Below, piece by piece: positions 53,829 to 63,984 of a stretch of DNA of 64,000 nucleotides (positions are counted from its first letter, which is position 1; each line of letters starts with the position of its first letter). The notes under the pieces were generated by a model. The model saw nothing but the letters and a program-made list of their open reading frames with translations. It searched no databases and was not told the origin of the DNA. Source of the stretch: Parapedobacter sp. SGR-10 (GTDB taxonomy: Bacteria; Bacteroidota; Bacteroidia; Sphingobacteriales; Sphingobacteriaceae); contig NZ_JAAJTJ010000016.1 of NCBI RefSeq assembly GCF_011030405.1, positions 29,472 through 93,471 of the forward strand. The letters are read 5' to 3'. Both the position numbers and the translations under genes were made by a program.

Positions 53829-55073
53829 ATGCGGTTATTATATGACCTTGGGATTCGGATGTATGGCCTATTGGTGCGTATGTTGGCGCCCTTTTATCCC
53901 AAAGCAAGGCAATGGGCCGACGGAAGGAAAGGCATCTTACAACATATCAATCAAACGGTTGCAGCAGGGCAAAAATACATTTGGTTCCATTTTGCTTCTC
54001 TGGGCGAATTTGAGCAGGGAAGATCTGTCATGGAGCAGATCAAAAAAAATTTTCCACACGAAAAAATCGTAGTTACTTTTTTTTCCCCGTCGGGTTATGA
54101 AATCCGCAAGAATACACCTTTGGCCGATTATGTCTTTTACCTGCCCGAAGATACACCTGCGAATGTGCGGCGATTTCTGGATATCCTCGATCCTAAATTA
54201 GCTATTTTTACAAAGTACGAATATTGGTATCACTATTTCAATGAACTCCATAAACGCAATATCCCCCTGTTGATGATCTCAGCCATTTTTCGGGAAGAGC
54301 AGTTATTTTTCAAACCTTATGGTGGTTTCTATCGTTCGATCTTGAAAAAAGTATCTTTCTTTTTCACGCAAAACCTCGACAGTGTGCATATGCTGAAATG
54401 GATCGGTATCACACGTGCTGGATTGGCGGGCGATACACGGTTTGACCGAGTGGTGGAATTGCCCGGACAGCACAAAACCAGACCCGAAATAACAACCTTT
54501 GTGAACGGTCGTCCCATATTGGTTGCCGGTAGTACATGGCTACCCGACGAAGAAAAATTACAAGTGCTAAAGGAGCTGTACCCACAATGGAAATTTATCC
54601 TGGCTCCGCATGAAATTGACGAGGGGCATCTTCTTCAGATATCGAAACTGTTTTCCTCTTCGATTCGTTTTTCCGAATTGGCCACGTCCACGACAGAAAC
54701 AATACAAGGTGCACAAGTACTCATCATCGACAATATAGGCATGCTTTCTTCGTTGTACTATTATGGAGATATTGCCTACATCGGCGGTGGCTTCGGTGTC
54801 GGTATCCACAACACATTAGAGGCAGCAGCCTATGGCATACCCGTTATTTTTGGTCCGAAGTACGAAAAATTTCAAGAAGCAGTAGATCTGTTGGTATTCG
54901 GAGCAGGTTTCTCGATAGGCAACAAAGAAGAATTGCAAAAAGTATTCGCACATCTTATGGATACGGAAAAGAGGAAGACAGCGGGCGAAGCGGCAAAAAA
55001 ATATGTACAACAGCGATCCGGTGCTACACAGATCATTATGAAATACCTGGAAACGGAAAAACTGTTAGGGTAA
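53829..55073 (+). CDS. waaA: 3-deoxy-D-manno-octulosonic acid transferase
   Basis: A 414-residue GT30 enzyme that adds Kdo to lipid A in the inner membrane. It has the N-terminal anchor [17 protein letters not shown], then [15 protein letters not shown], the acceptor-domain [18 protein letters not shown] stretch, and a nucleotide-binding region with [21 protein letters not shown] and [10 protein letters not shown]. Length fits. It is divergent to the UXS-like gene. Confidence 0.94.
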   Translation: MRLLYDLGIRMYGLLVRMLAPFYPKARQWADGRKGILQHINQTVAAGQKYIWFHFASLGEFEQGRSVMEQIKKNFPHEKIVVTFFSPSGYEIRKNTPLADYVFYLPEDTPANVRRFLDILDPKLAIFTKYEYWYHYFNELHKRNIPLLMISAIFREEQLFFKPYGGFYRSILKKVSFFFTQNLDSVHMLKWIGITRAGLAGDTRFDRVVELPGQHKTRPEITTFVNGRPILVAGSTWLPDEEKLQVLKELYPQWKFILAPHEIDEGHLLQISKLFSSSIRFSELATSTTETIQGAQVLIIDNIGMLSSLYYYGDIAYIGGGFGVGIHNTLEAAAYGIPVIFGPKYEKFQEAVDLLVFGAGFSIGNKEELQKVFAHLMDTEKRKTAGEAAKKYVQQRSGATQIIMKYLETEKLLG

Positions 55074-55107
55074 ATTATCCAAGTTTCAAGAAAATAAAAA
55101 AAAGTAT

Positions 55108-56121
55108 ATGAAAGGTCAGCAGCTCACTCTACTGTTGTTAAGCATGTGTTGGTCCATGGCTGTACGCGGACAACTATACTATTTTTCCAATGCGGACAGT
55201 ACCTTGATCGGTGTACGAAATGCGCAGGGGGATACGATCATTGCTCCGGCTTTTCCCTTATATGGTTTTCATCCCGTGGATTCCATAACCGAAGCTACGA
55301 TTGAGTTTAACGTTCTCCCTTTTGGTATGGATTATGACTTTTCAAAACCTGCCATCCCAATGGGCGCCGTATATGATCGCATGGGGAAGTTCTTATATTA
55401 TCCACAGTTCTTTGACAATGGTCCGGATTATTGGCAGGAAGGATTAAGAAGATATGCTGAAAACGGAAAAATCGGTTTTGCTGACCGCTTGGGCAATAAG
55501 GTAACGCCACCCGGCTGGGAATTTGCCGAACCATTCAACTATGGCTATGCAAAGGTCTATGATGGCAAATTGAAGAAAGTGACCTTGGCCGGAGGCGAGC
55601 ATTGGACTATTGCACCAAAGGAAGACAGAGATACCTTGAGGTTCCATCTGATCGATCGAAATGGCCAGCTTGTCCATCCTTTGCCATCACAGCAGAGTGC
55701 AAAAGATTATCTTTTCGAGAGCAAATATTATCCATATCCTTTTTCATATTCGGCAGAGGAACAATCCATCGTAGACAGCGTAAACCGTATTCAGGCATTG
55801 AGCCTGATCCATGGATTGCCTTACGTCCCTTATAAGGCAAATAGAAAACTACAGTTTGAATTGACAGAACATCCCAATCTCTATTTCCCTTACTATGTGT
55901 TAGCAGGTTTTGACAATCAGCGGTTGATCGACAATTTTTCCGTGCTCGTTCACCAGCATACCAAGGCTATATATATCATCGGATGGCAATATAGCGATAA
56001 GCCGAAGCCCTTGCACAAATGGATATTGAATGAATTGGAGCAAGGTTTACGGATCGAGCGTCTGGACGACTCGGTCATAAAACGAATTCGGGAAGAGGTC
56101 ACTAAGTATAAAGGCAGTTAG
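55108..56121 (+). CDS. Exported WG-repeat protein
   Basis: A 337-residue protein with signal peptide (LTLLLLSMCWSMAVRGQ). A WG/KWG-repeat-like section covers about residues 95-160: GLRRYAENGKIGFADRLGNK and WEFAEPFNYGYAKVYDGK. The C-terminal half (FELTEHPNLYFPYYVLAGF) has no known domain. Role unknown. It follows waaA by 34 bases and is probably cotranscribed. Confidence 0.72.
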   Translation: MKGQQLTLLLLSMCWSMAVRGQLYYFSNADSTLIGVRNAQGDTIIAPAFPLYGFHPVDSITEATIEFNVLPFGMDYDFSKPAIPMGAVYDRMGKFLYYPQFFDNGPDYWQEGLRRYAENGKIGFADRLGNKVTPPGWEFAEPFNYGYAKVYDGKLKKVTLAGGEHWTIAPKEDRDTLRFHLIDRNGQLVHPLPSQQSAKDYLFESKYYPYPFSYSAEEQSIVDSVNRIQALSLIHGLPYVPYKANRKLQFELTEHPNLYFPYYVLAGFDNQRLIDNFSVLVHQHTKAIYIIGWQYSDKPKPLHKWILNELEQGLRIERLDDSVIKRIREEVTKYKGS

Positions 56122-56137
56122 CATTATTCTACAGGAA

Positions 56138-56165
56138 AAAAGCCACCTCCAAGGAGGCAGCTTTT
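56138..56165 (-). terminator. Terminator of the GAPDH gene
   Basis: AAAAGCCACCTCC (56138-56150) with 56153-56165; on the minus strand the two central mismatches become G-U pairs, with a U6 run after the stem. It lies 33 bases after the GAPDH stop. Confidence 0.75.
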
Positions 56166-56198
56166 CAAAATTAATATAAGAAAATTGAAATTGGACAG

Positions 56199-57650
56199 TT
56201 AATAATAGGTGTATCGCCGTACACCTGCGATATGGCGTGCCAGTCGCATGACTTGATGCGTATATCCATACTCATTGTCATACCACACGTAGAGGATGGC
56301 ATGCTGCCCATCGGCAGAGACGATGGTTGCCGGGGCGTCCACCACTGATGCAGCAGTCGTGCCGATAATGTCCGAAGAAACCAATTCCGAATTATCCGAA
56401 TAGCGTATCTGCTCTACCAGTCTACCTTCCAGTGCCCCTTTGCGCAGTATGCCCTTGATGGCTTCAACGGATGTCTCTGTGCGGAGCCGGAGATTCAATA
56501 TGGCCAACGAACCGTTGGGCACGGGCACCCGAATTGCATTGGATGTAAGTTTTCCTGCCAATGGCGGTAAGACTTTGGCCACGGCACTTCCTGCTCCGGT
56601 CTCTGTGATGACCATATTCAATGCTGCTGCACGTCCACGCCTTGCCTTCTTGTGCATATTGTCAACCAGATTTTGGTCATTGGTATAGGAGTGTATAGTT
56701 TCGATATGTCCACTTTCTATCCCTAAAGAAGCATGGACAACATCCAGTATAGGACAGATGGCATTGGTCGTACAGGAAGCGGCAGAAAATATTGCAGTCG
56801 TCTGCGTATCAATACTATTTTCATTGACTCCATACACGATATTAGGCACACCCTTGCCAGGAGCCGTCAACAATACCTGAGCGGCACCTTTAGACAAAAG
56901 ATGTCTGGACAATTGTTGGAGATCACGATAAGCGCCTGTATTGTCCAGGATGAGTGCCTGCTGTATACCGTATGCTGTATAATCGATTTCCTCCGGCGAT
57001 GCCGCAGAAATCATATATACCGTCGTCCCATTCATGATGAGCGCATTCTTTTGAACATCTATTTCAACTTCTCCTTCAAAATCACCATGTATAGAATCAT
57101 TCCGTAGGAGTGTCGCTCTTTTTCGCAGCGTGTCCGCGTCGATATGATCCCGCGTCACAATGGCCCGCAATCGCAGTTGCCGGCCTCCACCTGCCTTACT
57201 GATGAGTTCACGTGCCAAAAGACGTCCAATGCGTCCAAATCCGTATAGCACCACATCCCTGGGATCAAAAGATTCATGCTTATCGGCGCCCAGCAATTCA
57301 TTTTTCACAAAATCCGGAAGTTCGTCTTCGGAAATCCGGTTCTCTCGCATTTTTAGCGTCAATTTGCCTATATCGATGCGAGAAGGCGCAAGATGAAGAG
57401 CATGTACTGCCTCGGCCACCCTCAAGGTTTCATCAATATGCAAAGGACGATCATTCGTAAGCGCTGTTGTGTTTTGGTGTAGGTTCAAGATGACGCTGAC
57501 ACGCCGATCAATCAGTTGGTTTCTGAAAAGTACTAGCTCAATAGACTTATTGAACCATAGGTCACTGACAATTTTTATAAAGTCTACAGCTTTATTTTGT
57601 TTGTCTTTATAGCTTTTGATCTCCCCTTCAAAAGCTGCTGGTTGTATCAT
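56199..57650 (-). CDS. gap: Glyceraldehyde-3-phosphate dehydrogenase, long form
   Basis: A 483-residue GAPDH. The Rossmann motif YGFGRIGRLLARELI begins only near residue 151; the first ~145 residues are an extra N-terminal domain found in a Bacteroidetes/Proteobacteria GAPDH subgroup. The active site SAASCTTNAICPI, then HSYTNDQNLVDN and RVPVPNGSLAILNL, are intact. It is a second GAPDH-type activity next to the GapN-like enzyme at 41847. A clean promoter is upstream. Confidence 0.9.
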   Translation of the reverse strand: MIQPAAFEGEIKSYKDKQNKAVDFIKIVSDLWFNKSIELVLFRNQLIDRRVSVILNLHQNTTALTNDRPLHIDETLRVAEAVHALHLAPSRIDIGKLTLKMRENRISEDELPDFVKNELLGADKHESFDPRDVVLYGFGRIGRLLARELISKAGGGRQLRLRAIVTRDHIDADTLRKRATLLRNDSIHGDFEGEVEIDVQKNALIMNGTTVYMISAASPEEIDYTAYGIQQALILDNTGAYRDLQQLSRHLLSKGAAQVLLTAPGKGVPNIVYGVNENSIDTQTTAIFSAASCTTNAICPILDVVHASLGIESGHIETIHSYTNDQNLVDNMHKKARRGRAAALNMVITETGAGSAVAKVLPPLAGKLTSNAIRVPVPNGSLAILNLRLRTETSVEAIKGILRKGALEGRLVEQIRYSDNSELVSSDIIGTTAASVVDAPATIVSADGQHAILYVWYDNEYGYTHQVMRLARHIAGVRRYTYY

Positions 57651-57675
57651 AACTTTTTTTGTAAAGATTATGGGA

Positions 57676-57707
57676 CAAACTTAGGTATAATCCAAAGTAA
57701 AAACCAA
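57676..57707 (-). promoter_or_regulatory. Predicted gap promoter
   Basis: TAAGTTTG (57676-57683) and TTGG (57704-57707), 20 bases apart on the minus strand. Leader about 20 bases. Confidence 0.55.
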
Positions 57708-57796
57708 GTACTATTGAAAAATTAGTATTTTGCAAATTACTTTAGGGTATTTCATTGGCATAATTTCAATAAAAACGTCAAATTTATACCATATTA

Positions 57797-58918
57797 TCAA
57801 AGAATAAATAATTGGGAGATAATGTGGTCAGCTATGACCTTTCCCTGATCCGTCAATACTAGTGAGGCATCCTTATGGAGCATTTGTCCTTTTGACAGAA
57901 AAGGATGTACCTCCGCCATCAGATTATGAGACACATCTTGACCAAACTCCTGTTCAAAATAGATCATATCAATTCCCCACATCGTTCGCAAGGAGGTCAT
58001 AATATATTCGTTTATCCGATCGTGAAGACCCAGATCCTCCGTTTCGTAAGCCGGTTGGCCCTCTTGTACAGCAGCAATATATCGCATATTATGGGCAATA
58101 TTCCAACTGCGTGACCGACCATTGTAGGAGTGTGCCGAAGGACCTATACCAAGGTAATGTTTACCCTTCCAATAGTTAGTATTATGCTGGGCATACATTC
58201 CCTTTTTTGCAAAGTTGGATATCTCGTAATGTTCATAACCATATTGGGTTAAGGTGTCCATGAGCACCAACATTTGTTCCGCACTTTGTTCCTCATCTAT
58301 AGGGGCCGATTTTCCCTGACGGATAAAATGAGCCAGGGCTGTCTTTTTCTCGACCGTCATGGAGTACGAAGAAATATGGGGCACCTGCAGATCGACCAAA
58401 CGCTGTATATTGGAATTCCATTTCTCATCGGTCAATAACGGATAACCATAGATAAGATCACAGGTAATGTTTTCAAAACCGGCATCCTGCACCCTTTTGA
58501 TGGATGCATCTGCTTCCTGGGCATTATGAGCCCTATTCATCCACTTTAAATCCTCTTCATAGAAAGACTGAATACCTATACTGAGACGATTGATAGGTGT
58601 AGAACGGAGGGCCTTTACTTTATCGATATCCAAATCATCGGGATTGGCTTCTAATGTGATCTCTGCTTCAGCACTAATCTCAAAATGCGCTGCTACACTG
58701 TCGATCAGCTTTTGGATCTCATCTACGGGCAGAATGGACGGGGTACCTCCACCAAAGTAAATACTATGTACTGTCCTATCTTGTAGATAGTCTTGACGAA
58801 GGCCCACCTCCCGGCGCATAGCTACAAGCAGGTTATCCATATACTTTAGCGAAGTGGAGAAATGAAAATCACAGTAATGGCAAGCCTGCTTGCAGAAAGG
58901 GATATGGAAATAAATCAT
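57797..58918 (-). CDS. hemW: Haem chaperone HemW (radical SAM)
   Basis: A 373-residue radical SAM protein from the ATG at 58918. It opens MIYFHIPFCKQACHYCDFHF with the CxxxCxxC cluster motif and has SIYFGGGTPSIL, EANPDD and SIGIQSFYEEDL. HemW (formerly called HemN-like) hands haem to target proteins. In-frame codons extend to 58981 but add no family sequence. Family length is about 375, in agreement. Confidence 0.9.
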   Translation of the reverse strand: MIYFHIPFCKQACHYCDFHFSTSLKYMDNLLVAMRREVGLRQDYLQDRTVHSIYFGGGTPSILPVDEIQKLIDSVAAHFEISAEAEITLEANPDDLDIDKVKALRSTPINRLSIGIQSFYEEDLKWMNRAHNAQEADASIKRVQDAGFENITCDLIYGYPLLTDEKWNSNIQRLVDLQVPHISSYSMTVEKKTALAHFIRQGKSAPIDEEQSAEQMLVLMDTLTQYGYEHYEISNFAKKGMYAQHNTNYWKGKHYLGIGPSAHSYNGRSRSWNIAHNMRYIAAVQEGQPAYETEDLGLHDRINEYIMTSLRTMWGIDMIYFEQEFGQDVSHNLMAEVHPFLSKGQMLHKDASLVLTDQGKVIADHIISQLFIL

Positions 58919-59018
58919 GGGTACCCGGTTTCTATAGAGCAAAGGTGTACAAATGAAAGGGTAAAATACTAAAATCCGCAACCAATTGTTGCGATTTATG
59001 TTTCATTAATATCTACTT

Positions 59019-60911
59019 TTAAAACATAAACTCTTTCAATGATTTATATCCCAAATTCTCCATTAATACATCCCAATTTTTAGGTAGATCTATTTTAACG
59101 CTATAAAACGCTCCTCCTGGTATTGTTTGCACTTTATTTCTATCACTATCACCTGCAACAATTATTGAGGTCATTCCTTTCTCCATAACAGAAACTGTCA
59201 GCACCTTTTTTTGGGAGTTAACATTTTCAAATTCAAACCATTTAGGTAAATCAGTAAGCTGAGCATTTTCCTTTCTGTTAATATTCGCTTGATATTGATT
59301 GAAGGTATATTTCTCATATTGCTGGCTACCAGGATTAGCCCAATAATTGGCATAGGCTCGCATATAAGAAGGACGCCGAGCAGTCTTTATCAACATATCT
59401 TCCAGCCCACCCTTAGAATAAGATTTCGAAAGATCTCTTGCCACAGATTCAGTAACTAATAGAGTTCTATGAACAGTTGGATTAGTCGCTCCTAGTGCGT
59501 TCTGTTGCTTTTCGGTTATATCCCAAGATATTAGCTCAATTATTTTGTCTGGATCTGGAGTTGCTGGAGTGAGATTATTCCCCCACAATAATGCTGAAGC
59601 CGCAGTAAACACATTATCATGAATAGAAAATCCCTTTTGAACGTGATAAGGCATCCATCCTATTCTTTCACACGCCAATTCATCTTCCGAAAAAAACCAA
59701 GGCATTAGATATCCAAAAGTTCCCATACGATTCTCTTTTATTGAATAGCCCGAAAAATTTAATAATGCCAAATTTATAAATCGTCCTATAGTCACGTTAT
59801 TGGGATTGCTTATCATACCTTGACCACTATCCAACCCTAGCTGACGTGCTAGTGGACCATTAATCCACCCATATGGAGTCCATCCATGAGTACTAGATAA
59901 CGGTCTTCTGTAGTTCCCATTAGACATTGCTTTGGTATAGGCTATCAAGATGGGCATATATTCTGGCTTGCAGCCTGCCATCACACCATTTACTGCTACA
60001 TGCCATGTTAATATCTCTCTATTTGAGGGAGGGACAGTGTTTATTACTTGATCCCAAGCATAATCTGTATATTTCAAAAAATCTTCAATTCTGTCCAATG
60101 TAGGAGGAACAATTGGAAATCCATCCGACCAGTTGTTATCAACAAAATAGTTATTCACTTCCGTGTAAGTGCCACTAAAAATGATATCCTTAGGATTATA
60201 AACAGTCTCTTTATCATATTTTTTTAATTCATCCTCTGTAATACCTTTCATTAGGGCATCTATTACTTGTGGAAAGACAATTTTTTGCGTATTTTCTATC
60301 AATTCTTCTTTAGTATGAGAGGTAAATGCTCCTGGGTATATTGCAACACGAGGGGCTGATAAACCTTTAGATATACTTGTCGAGATTACTAAATTTGAAA
60401 AGGATGTAGCCGCTATAGTAACAGCAGGTATACCTATATATTCAGCAGAAATACTATTACCTACTTCTTTCAAAGTACAGATACCACATCCGGCATTTCC
60501 AGAAATAACAGCTTGAATCCCTAGCTCTTTTAATTTACTTTGAAATTCTTTTACTTGACGACTTTGAGGAGTGTATTGGCCCGCATTGCCAATTTCATTT
60601 AAAAGATAAACTTTTGAGTTTGGAAATCTTTCCAGAAATAGTCTTTTTAATTCAATATGAGTGATGTGAGCATTAAAACTTCCGCCTACTAAGGCAATAT
60701 TTATTCCATTTAGTGACTTTAATCTTTCGCTTTGTTTAATTGGATTTAGTTTTGTCATCCCCGTTGGGAATACTATTCCATAAATTGGATCATGTGTAGT
60801 TTTTGCAATGTTCTTGTTAATAGGATCTATACCCTCTTTTGCCATGCCCATATTAAAGTTAAAAAATAAGGTACAATTAGAGAGAAGCAATAAAATAATA
60901 TTTCTAATCAT
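59019..60911 (-). CDS. Exported UGSC-family (Cys form) fusion protein
   Basis: A 630-residue protein with a signal-like N-terminus (NIILLLLSNCTLFFNF). Residues 70-230 resemble the UGSC (seleno)protein domain: IALVGGSFNAHITH and ISGNAGCGICTLKEVG, where CGIC takes the place of U/C-G-S-C. Residues 250-520 form a second domain with NWSDGFPIVPPTLDRI, HVAVNGVMAGCKPEYMPIL and HDNVFTAASALLWGNN, which in related proteins follows the UGSC part. Likely a redox protein of unknown substrate (assignment from memory of the family). It is clearly more AT-rich than flanking genes. Confidence 0.6.
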   Translation of the reverse strand: MIRNIILLLLSNCTLFFNFNMGMAKEGIDPINKNIAKTTHDPIYGIVFPTGMTKLNPIKQSERLKSLNGINIALVGGSFNAHITHIELKRLFLERFPNSKVYLLNEIGNAGQYTPQSRQVKEFQSKLKELGIQAVISGNAGCGICTLKEVGNSISAEYIGIPAVTIAATSFSNLVISTSISKGLSAPRVAIYPGAFTSHTKEELIENTQKIVFPQVIDALMKGITEDELKKYDKETVYNPKDIIFSGTYTEVNNYFVDNNWSDGFPIVPPTLDRIEDFLKYTDYAWDQVINTVPPSNREILTWHVAVNGVMAGCKPEYMPILIAYTKAMSNGNYRRPLSSTHGWTPYGWINGPLARQLGLDSGQGMISNPNNVTIGRFINLALLNFSGYSIKENRMGTFGYLMPWFFSEDELACERIGWMPYHVQKGFSIHDNVFTAASALLWGNNLTPATPDPDKIIELISWDITEKQQNALGATNPTVHRTLLVTESVARDLSKSYSKGGLEDMLIKTARRPSYMRAYANYWANPGSQQYEKYTFNQYQANINRKENAQLTDLPKWFEFENVNSQKKVLTVSVMEKGMTSIIVAGDSDRNKVQTIPGGAFYSVKIDLPKNWDVLMENLGYKSLKEFMF

Positions 60912-61099
60912 AATATTTAAGTGGTTTTATTTTATAAAATTCATTACTTGAAATGTCAATATTTATTTAATAGTACTTCTTGTATTATAAAATGTGAGTT
61001 GTAAAATACGTTTATCTTTTTTATATAGCAGATATACCGACTTAGACTTGCAAAATATTCTTAGGTTTAAGAGCCTGTTTAAAATGCTATTCAAATTTT

Positions 61100-61401
61100 C
61101 TATTTTCATGCTCAACCTTGGTGAATTGCGAAGCTTGCCTAACGTAGGCAATCATTCATACACTACACCTATGATTTATAGATCCGATGTTGCATCAGCC
61201 CCACATTCCACCAAGGAAACACTCAAATGGGTACATATCGCCATCAGCAACGCAAAACGGACATTGCTGGGCAATTACTATAAAATCAAAAGGAAGTACC
61301 TACAGCTGTACCTCAACGAGTTCATTTACAAATTGAACAGAAGGTGTTTCGGTGACAAATTATTTGACAGACTGGTCATTGCGAATATAACAGGTGCGTA
61401 A
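61100..61401 (+). pseudogene. C-terminal remnant of an IS1595-family transposase
   Basis: The frame ends TLKWVHIAISNAKRTLLGNY, YKIKRKYLQLYLNEFIYKLN, RRCFGDKLFDRLVIANITG, in consecutive order. This matches the end of IS1595-type DDE transposases (WVHIAI.NAKR.LLG.YH, YLQ.YLNEFCY.FNRR). The zinc-binding N-terminus and most of the catalytic domain are missing; the upstream frame from 60994 is unrelated. No terminal repeats were found. Confidence 0.72.
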
Positions 61402-61507
61402 CGGATAATCAGATTGTCTAATTATCATCTTTATTTTATATTCTGATGGCTTTTTTTGAAGGAAAACAAAAGGTCAATAAACAACCCAGTACCTTGTTAG
61501 TGTGGAA

Positions 61508-61963
61508 CTACTCTTGGGTTTGAAGGTTTCCAAAGTATCCCAGTTCACCTTCTTTTTTGATCAACGAAGCGATGCTGGTATCGTTGAGGATTTGTAACAT
61601 CGCATTGCGTACGTCGACAAAAGTATCCCGTATTCCACAGGCATGCTCCTCCACACATTCGTCACAAGAACGGTAAAAGTTCAGACTGACACAAGGCAAT
61701 AGGGCGATAGGACCATCGATAAGGCGCATGACCTGTGAAAGATAAATATCTTCGGGAGCCTTATTCAAGCTATAGCCTCCGCCAGCTCCTTTTTTGGAAT
61801 AGAGAATGCCCGCATTGCGCATCTCCAACAGGATCTGCTCTAAGAATTTCTTCGGAATCCGTTCCTCTTCTGCGATCCTTATAATCTGCATAGGGTCCTT
61901 TCCGTAATTCCTACCCAATACCATTAAGGCTTTGATGGCGTATTTTGTTTTCTTAGAAAGCAT
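61508..61963 (-). CDS. Rrf2-family transcriptional regulator
   Basis: A 151-residue winged-helix regulator: MLSKKTKYAIKALMVLGRNY, IRIAEEERIPKKFLEQILLEM, GGGYSLNKAPEDIYLSQVMRLIDGP in two runs. A cysteine cluster (LPC, then CDECVEEHAC over residues 91-110) could hold an Fe-S cluster or sense thiols, as in IscR/CymR-like members. The 9-bp inverted repeat at 61998-62030 overlaps its promoter, consistent with autoregulation. Confidence 0.9.
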   Translation of the reverse strand: MLSKKTKYAIKALMVLGRNYGKDPMQIIRIAEEERIPKKFLEQILLEMRNAGILYSKKGAGGGYSLNKAPEDIYLSQVMRLIDGPIALLPCVSLNFYRSCDECVEEHACGIRDTFVDVRNAMLQILNDTSIASLIKKEGELGYFGNLQTQE

Positions 61964-61977
61964 AATCTATATTTTCC

Positions 61978-62008
61978 CAAACTTACATAAATTCATTTTT
62001 ATATGCAA
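61978..62008 (-). promoter_or_regulatory. Predicted rrf2 promoter
   Basis: TAAGTTTG (61978-61985) and TTG (62006-62008), 20 bases apart on the minus strand. The -7 box ends 14 bases from the start codon. Confidence 0.55.
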
Positions 62009-62030
62009 TATAATTGCGACCGCATATAAA
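61998..62030. promoter_or_regulatory. Candidate Rrf2 operator
   Basis: TTTATATGC (61998-62006) and GCATATAAA (62022-62030) form a perfect 9-bp inverted repeat with a 15-base spacer, overlapping the -33 box of the rrf2 promoter. Confidence 0.55.
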
Positions 62031-62105
62031 ATGGATTTATGTAATTCTCCTCTGCCTTTGAAGGCTCTTTTTATAGAGGAAAAATACAAAAAATCCTGCA
62101 ATATT

Positions 62106-63782
62106 CTATTGTCCCAAAACTTCTGTAATAGGTTTACCTATATTTCCGTTTGGCTCCATGACATGGAGTAATGAGGCCAATGTGGGAGCAATATCTACTA
62201 TATGGACTTGTTTGTTGCTTACCCCCGGTTTGATACCCCATCCCATAAATATCAATGGTATGTGCGAATCATATGCTGACCATACGCCATGCGATGTTCC
62301 AGGACTTCTGGGCGTACCGTTATACCATTGGGGTTCTGCAATGATTTGAATCGCTCCGCTTCTCTTCCTGTTGTAGCCATTGATTATCTTTTCCCGTATA
62401 GGAGCAGGAATAAACATATCTCCTGGATTTGCTGTTTCCATGTCGATAACGTAAGCTACACCCTCCTGTTTTTTTAAATATTGGGTAATGACTTTTTTGA
62501 TCGCATCCATATCCAATTGCAACGAATCAATTTTATCATAATTCAAATGCACCTGATAGTTGAGAACACTACGTATGATCTTACTGTGTCCAAATTTGCT
62601 TTGCAATTCTTTATCCAGTTCACGTTTAAACTGGCGTGTAAACAAATAGCCTCCGTTGCCCTTGTTGTCCGTATAAAACAACGGATTATAGGAGGCGGCA
62701 TGATCAGCCGTAAGGAAGACAGTATAATTGTCTTTTCCTACCCGCTCGTCCAGATACCTTAAAAAGGTGGCAATATCTTTATCCAGTCGAAGATAGATAT
62801 CCTCTATCTCTACAGCCGTCAAAGAATACCTATGACCGACATAGTCCGTCGACGACAAACTGACACACAGAAAATCCGGCACACCCGGCTGGTTCTGCCC
62901 CAATTTTTCATTTTTTATGGCCTCTTTGGCCATATCCAGGGTCAAGGCATTGCCATAGGGAGTAGTTTTGATAAGCTCCAGGCCAACATCTTTCATCAGC
63001 TCGGATGTACGATGCGGAAATGTGGCGGTTTTCTCTCCCGGCCATTTGCCTTCGTATCTGTTGTCATCGGCAATACTATTGACATAAGTATCTATGGGGT
63101 AAAGTGTATTCCAATCTTGTTTTAAGTATTTCTCCGCCAATTTTTGTGCATTGAATTTCGTCACCCATTGTGGTAAGTTTTGCATATAAAATGTACTGGA
63201 GATCCAATTGCCGCTCTTACTGTCAAACCAATACGCTGCATCCGCAAAATGTCCCGCAGGAAGAATCCTTCCACGATCTTTAATGGAGATGCCGATGACC
63301 TTTGATCGAAAATTAGTAGCCAATTTGACCTCATCGGTAATCGTGGATGCCAACAAATTACGCGGTGACTGTTTGCCTTCCTTTTCGTTAGCTCCTATTC
63401 CTACTCCCTCTACATCATCATCCTGCGTGCAGTACATAGACTGTCCGGAGGATTGAAGCATAAAGTTGTTGCCCGAAATACCATGAATAGAAGGAACTGA
63501 ACCGGTATACACCGAACTGTGCCCTACTGCCGTAAAAGAGGGAATATAATTAATAAGTGTGTTTTCGCAAGAAAAACCGTCTCTAAGCAAACGTTTGAAT
63601 CCGTCTTCGCCATAACGGTCTGCAAAACGATATAGGTATTCATAACGCATCTGGTCAACCATCAACCCGACAACCAGCTTGGGCCGCTGTACCTGAGCAC
63701 ATGCCATGGAGGCAGCTAACAATGTAAAAAGTACGATAGCGAGAGGATATAAGAATCCGTTGAAAGGAATTTTTTTAAACAT
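62106..63782 (-). CDS. pafA: Alkaline phosphatase PafA
   Basis: A 558-residue exported phosphomonoesterase of the Flavobacterium PafA type. The signal peptide ends at CAQVQ. LVVGLMVDQMRYEYLYRF carries the metal Asp; the nucleophile Thr is in IPSFTAVGHSSVYTG; FLTADHAASYNP and SPGTSHGVWSAYDSHIPL supply the remaining zinc ligands. It is calcium-independent, phosphate-insensitive in known members, and releases phosphate from sugar phosphates in the periplasm. Confidence 0.93.
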   Translation of the reverse strand: MFKKIPFNGFLYPLAIVLFTLLAASMACAQVQRPKLVVGLMVDQMRYEYLYRFADRYGEDGFKRLLRDGFSCENTLINYIPSFTAVGHSSVYTGSVPSIHGISGNNFMLQSSGQSMYCTQDDDVEGVGIGANEKEGKQSPRNLLASTITDEVKLATNFRSKVIGISIKDRGRILPAGHFADAAYWFDSKSGNWISSTFYMQNLPQWVTKFNAQKLAEKYLKQDWNTLYPIDTYVNSIADDNRYEGKWPGEKTATFPHRTSELMKDVGLELIKTTPYGNALTLDMAKEAIKNEKLGQNQPGVPDFLCVSLSSTDYVGHRYSLTAVEIEDIYLRLDKDIATFLRYLDERVGKDNYTVFLTADHAASYNPLFYTDNKGNGGYLFTRQFKRELDKELQSKFGHSKIIRSVLNYQVHLNYDKIDSLQLDMDAIKKVITQYLKKQEGVAYVIDMETANPGDMFIPAPIREKIINGYNRKRSGAIQIIAEPQWYNGTPRSPGTSHGVWSAYDSHIPLIFMGWGIKPGVSNKQVHIVDIAPTLASLLHVMEPNGNIGKPITEVLGQ

Positions 63783-63956
63783 AACTACTTGTCCGATTAA
63801 GTATTCTGTACAATTTTACGGTATAAAATATGTATTCAGAAAATTTTAAGGTAAAAGTTTTTTTACCAAACATATAATAATGGATGGGTAGGCAAGCAAA
63901 AATTTTATAGATGAGGATGATCGATAGTTAGCATATCGGAGAAGAATAAACAAAAA

Positions 63957-63984
63957 CGGCCCCACGGTATATACCATGGGGCCG
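63957..63984 (-). terminator. Terminator of a gene right of the window
   Basis: CGGCCCCACGGTA pairs with TACCATGGGGCCG (one G-U pair on the minus strand), followed there by TTTTTG. The gene it ends lies beyond position 64000. Confidence 0.75.
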
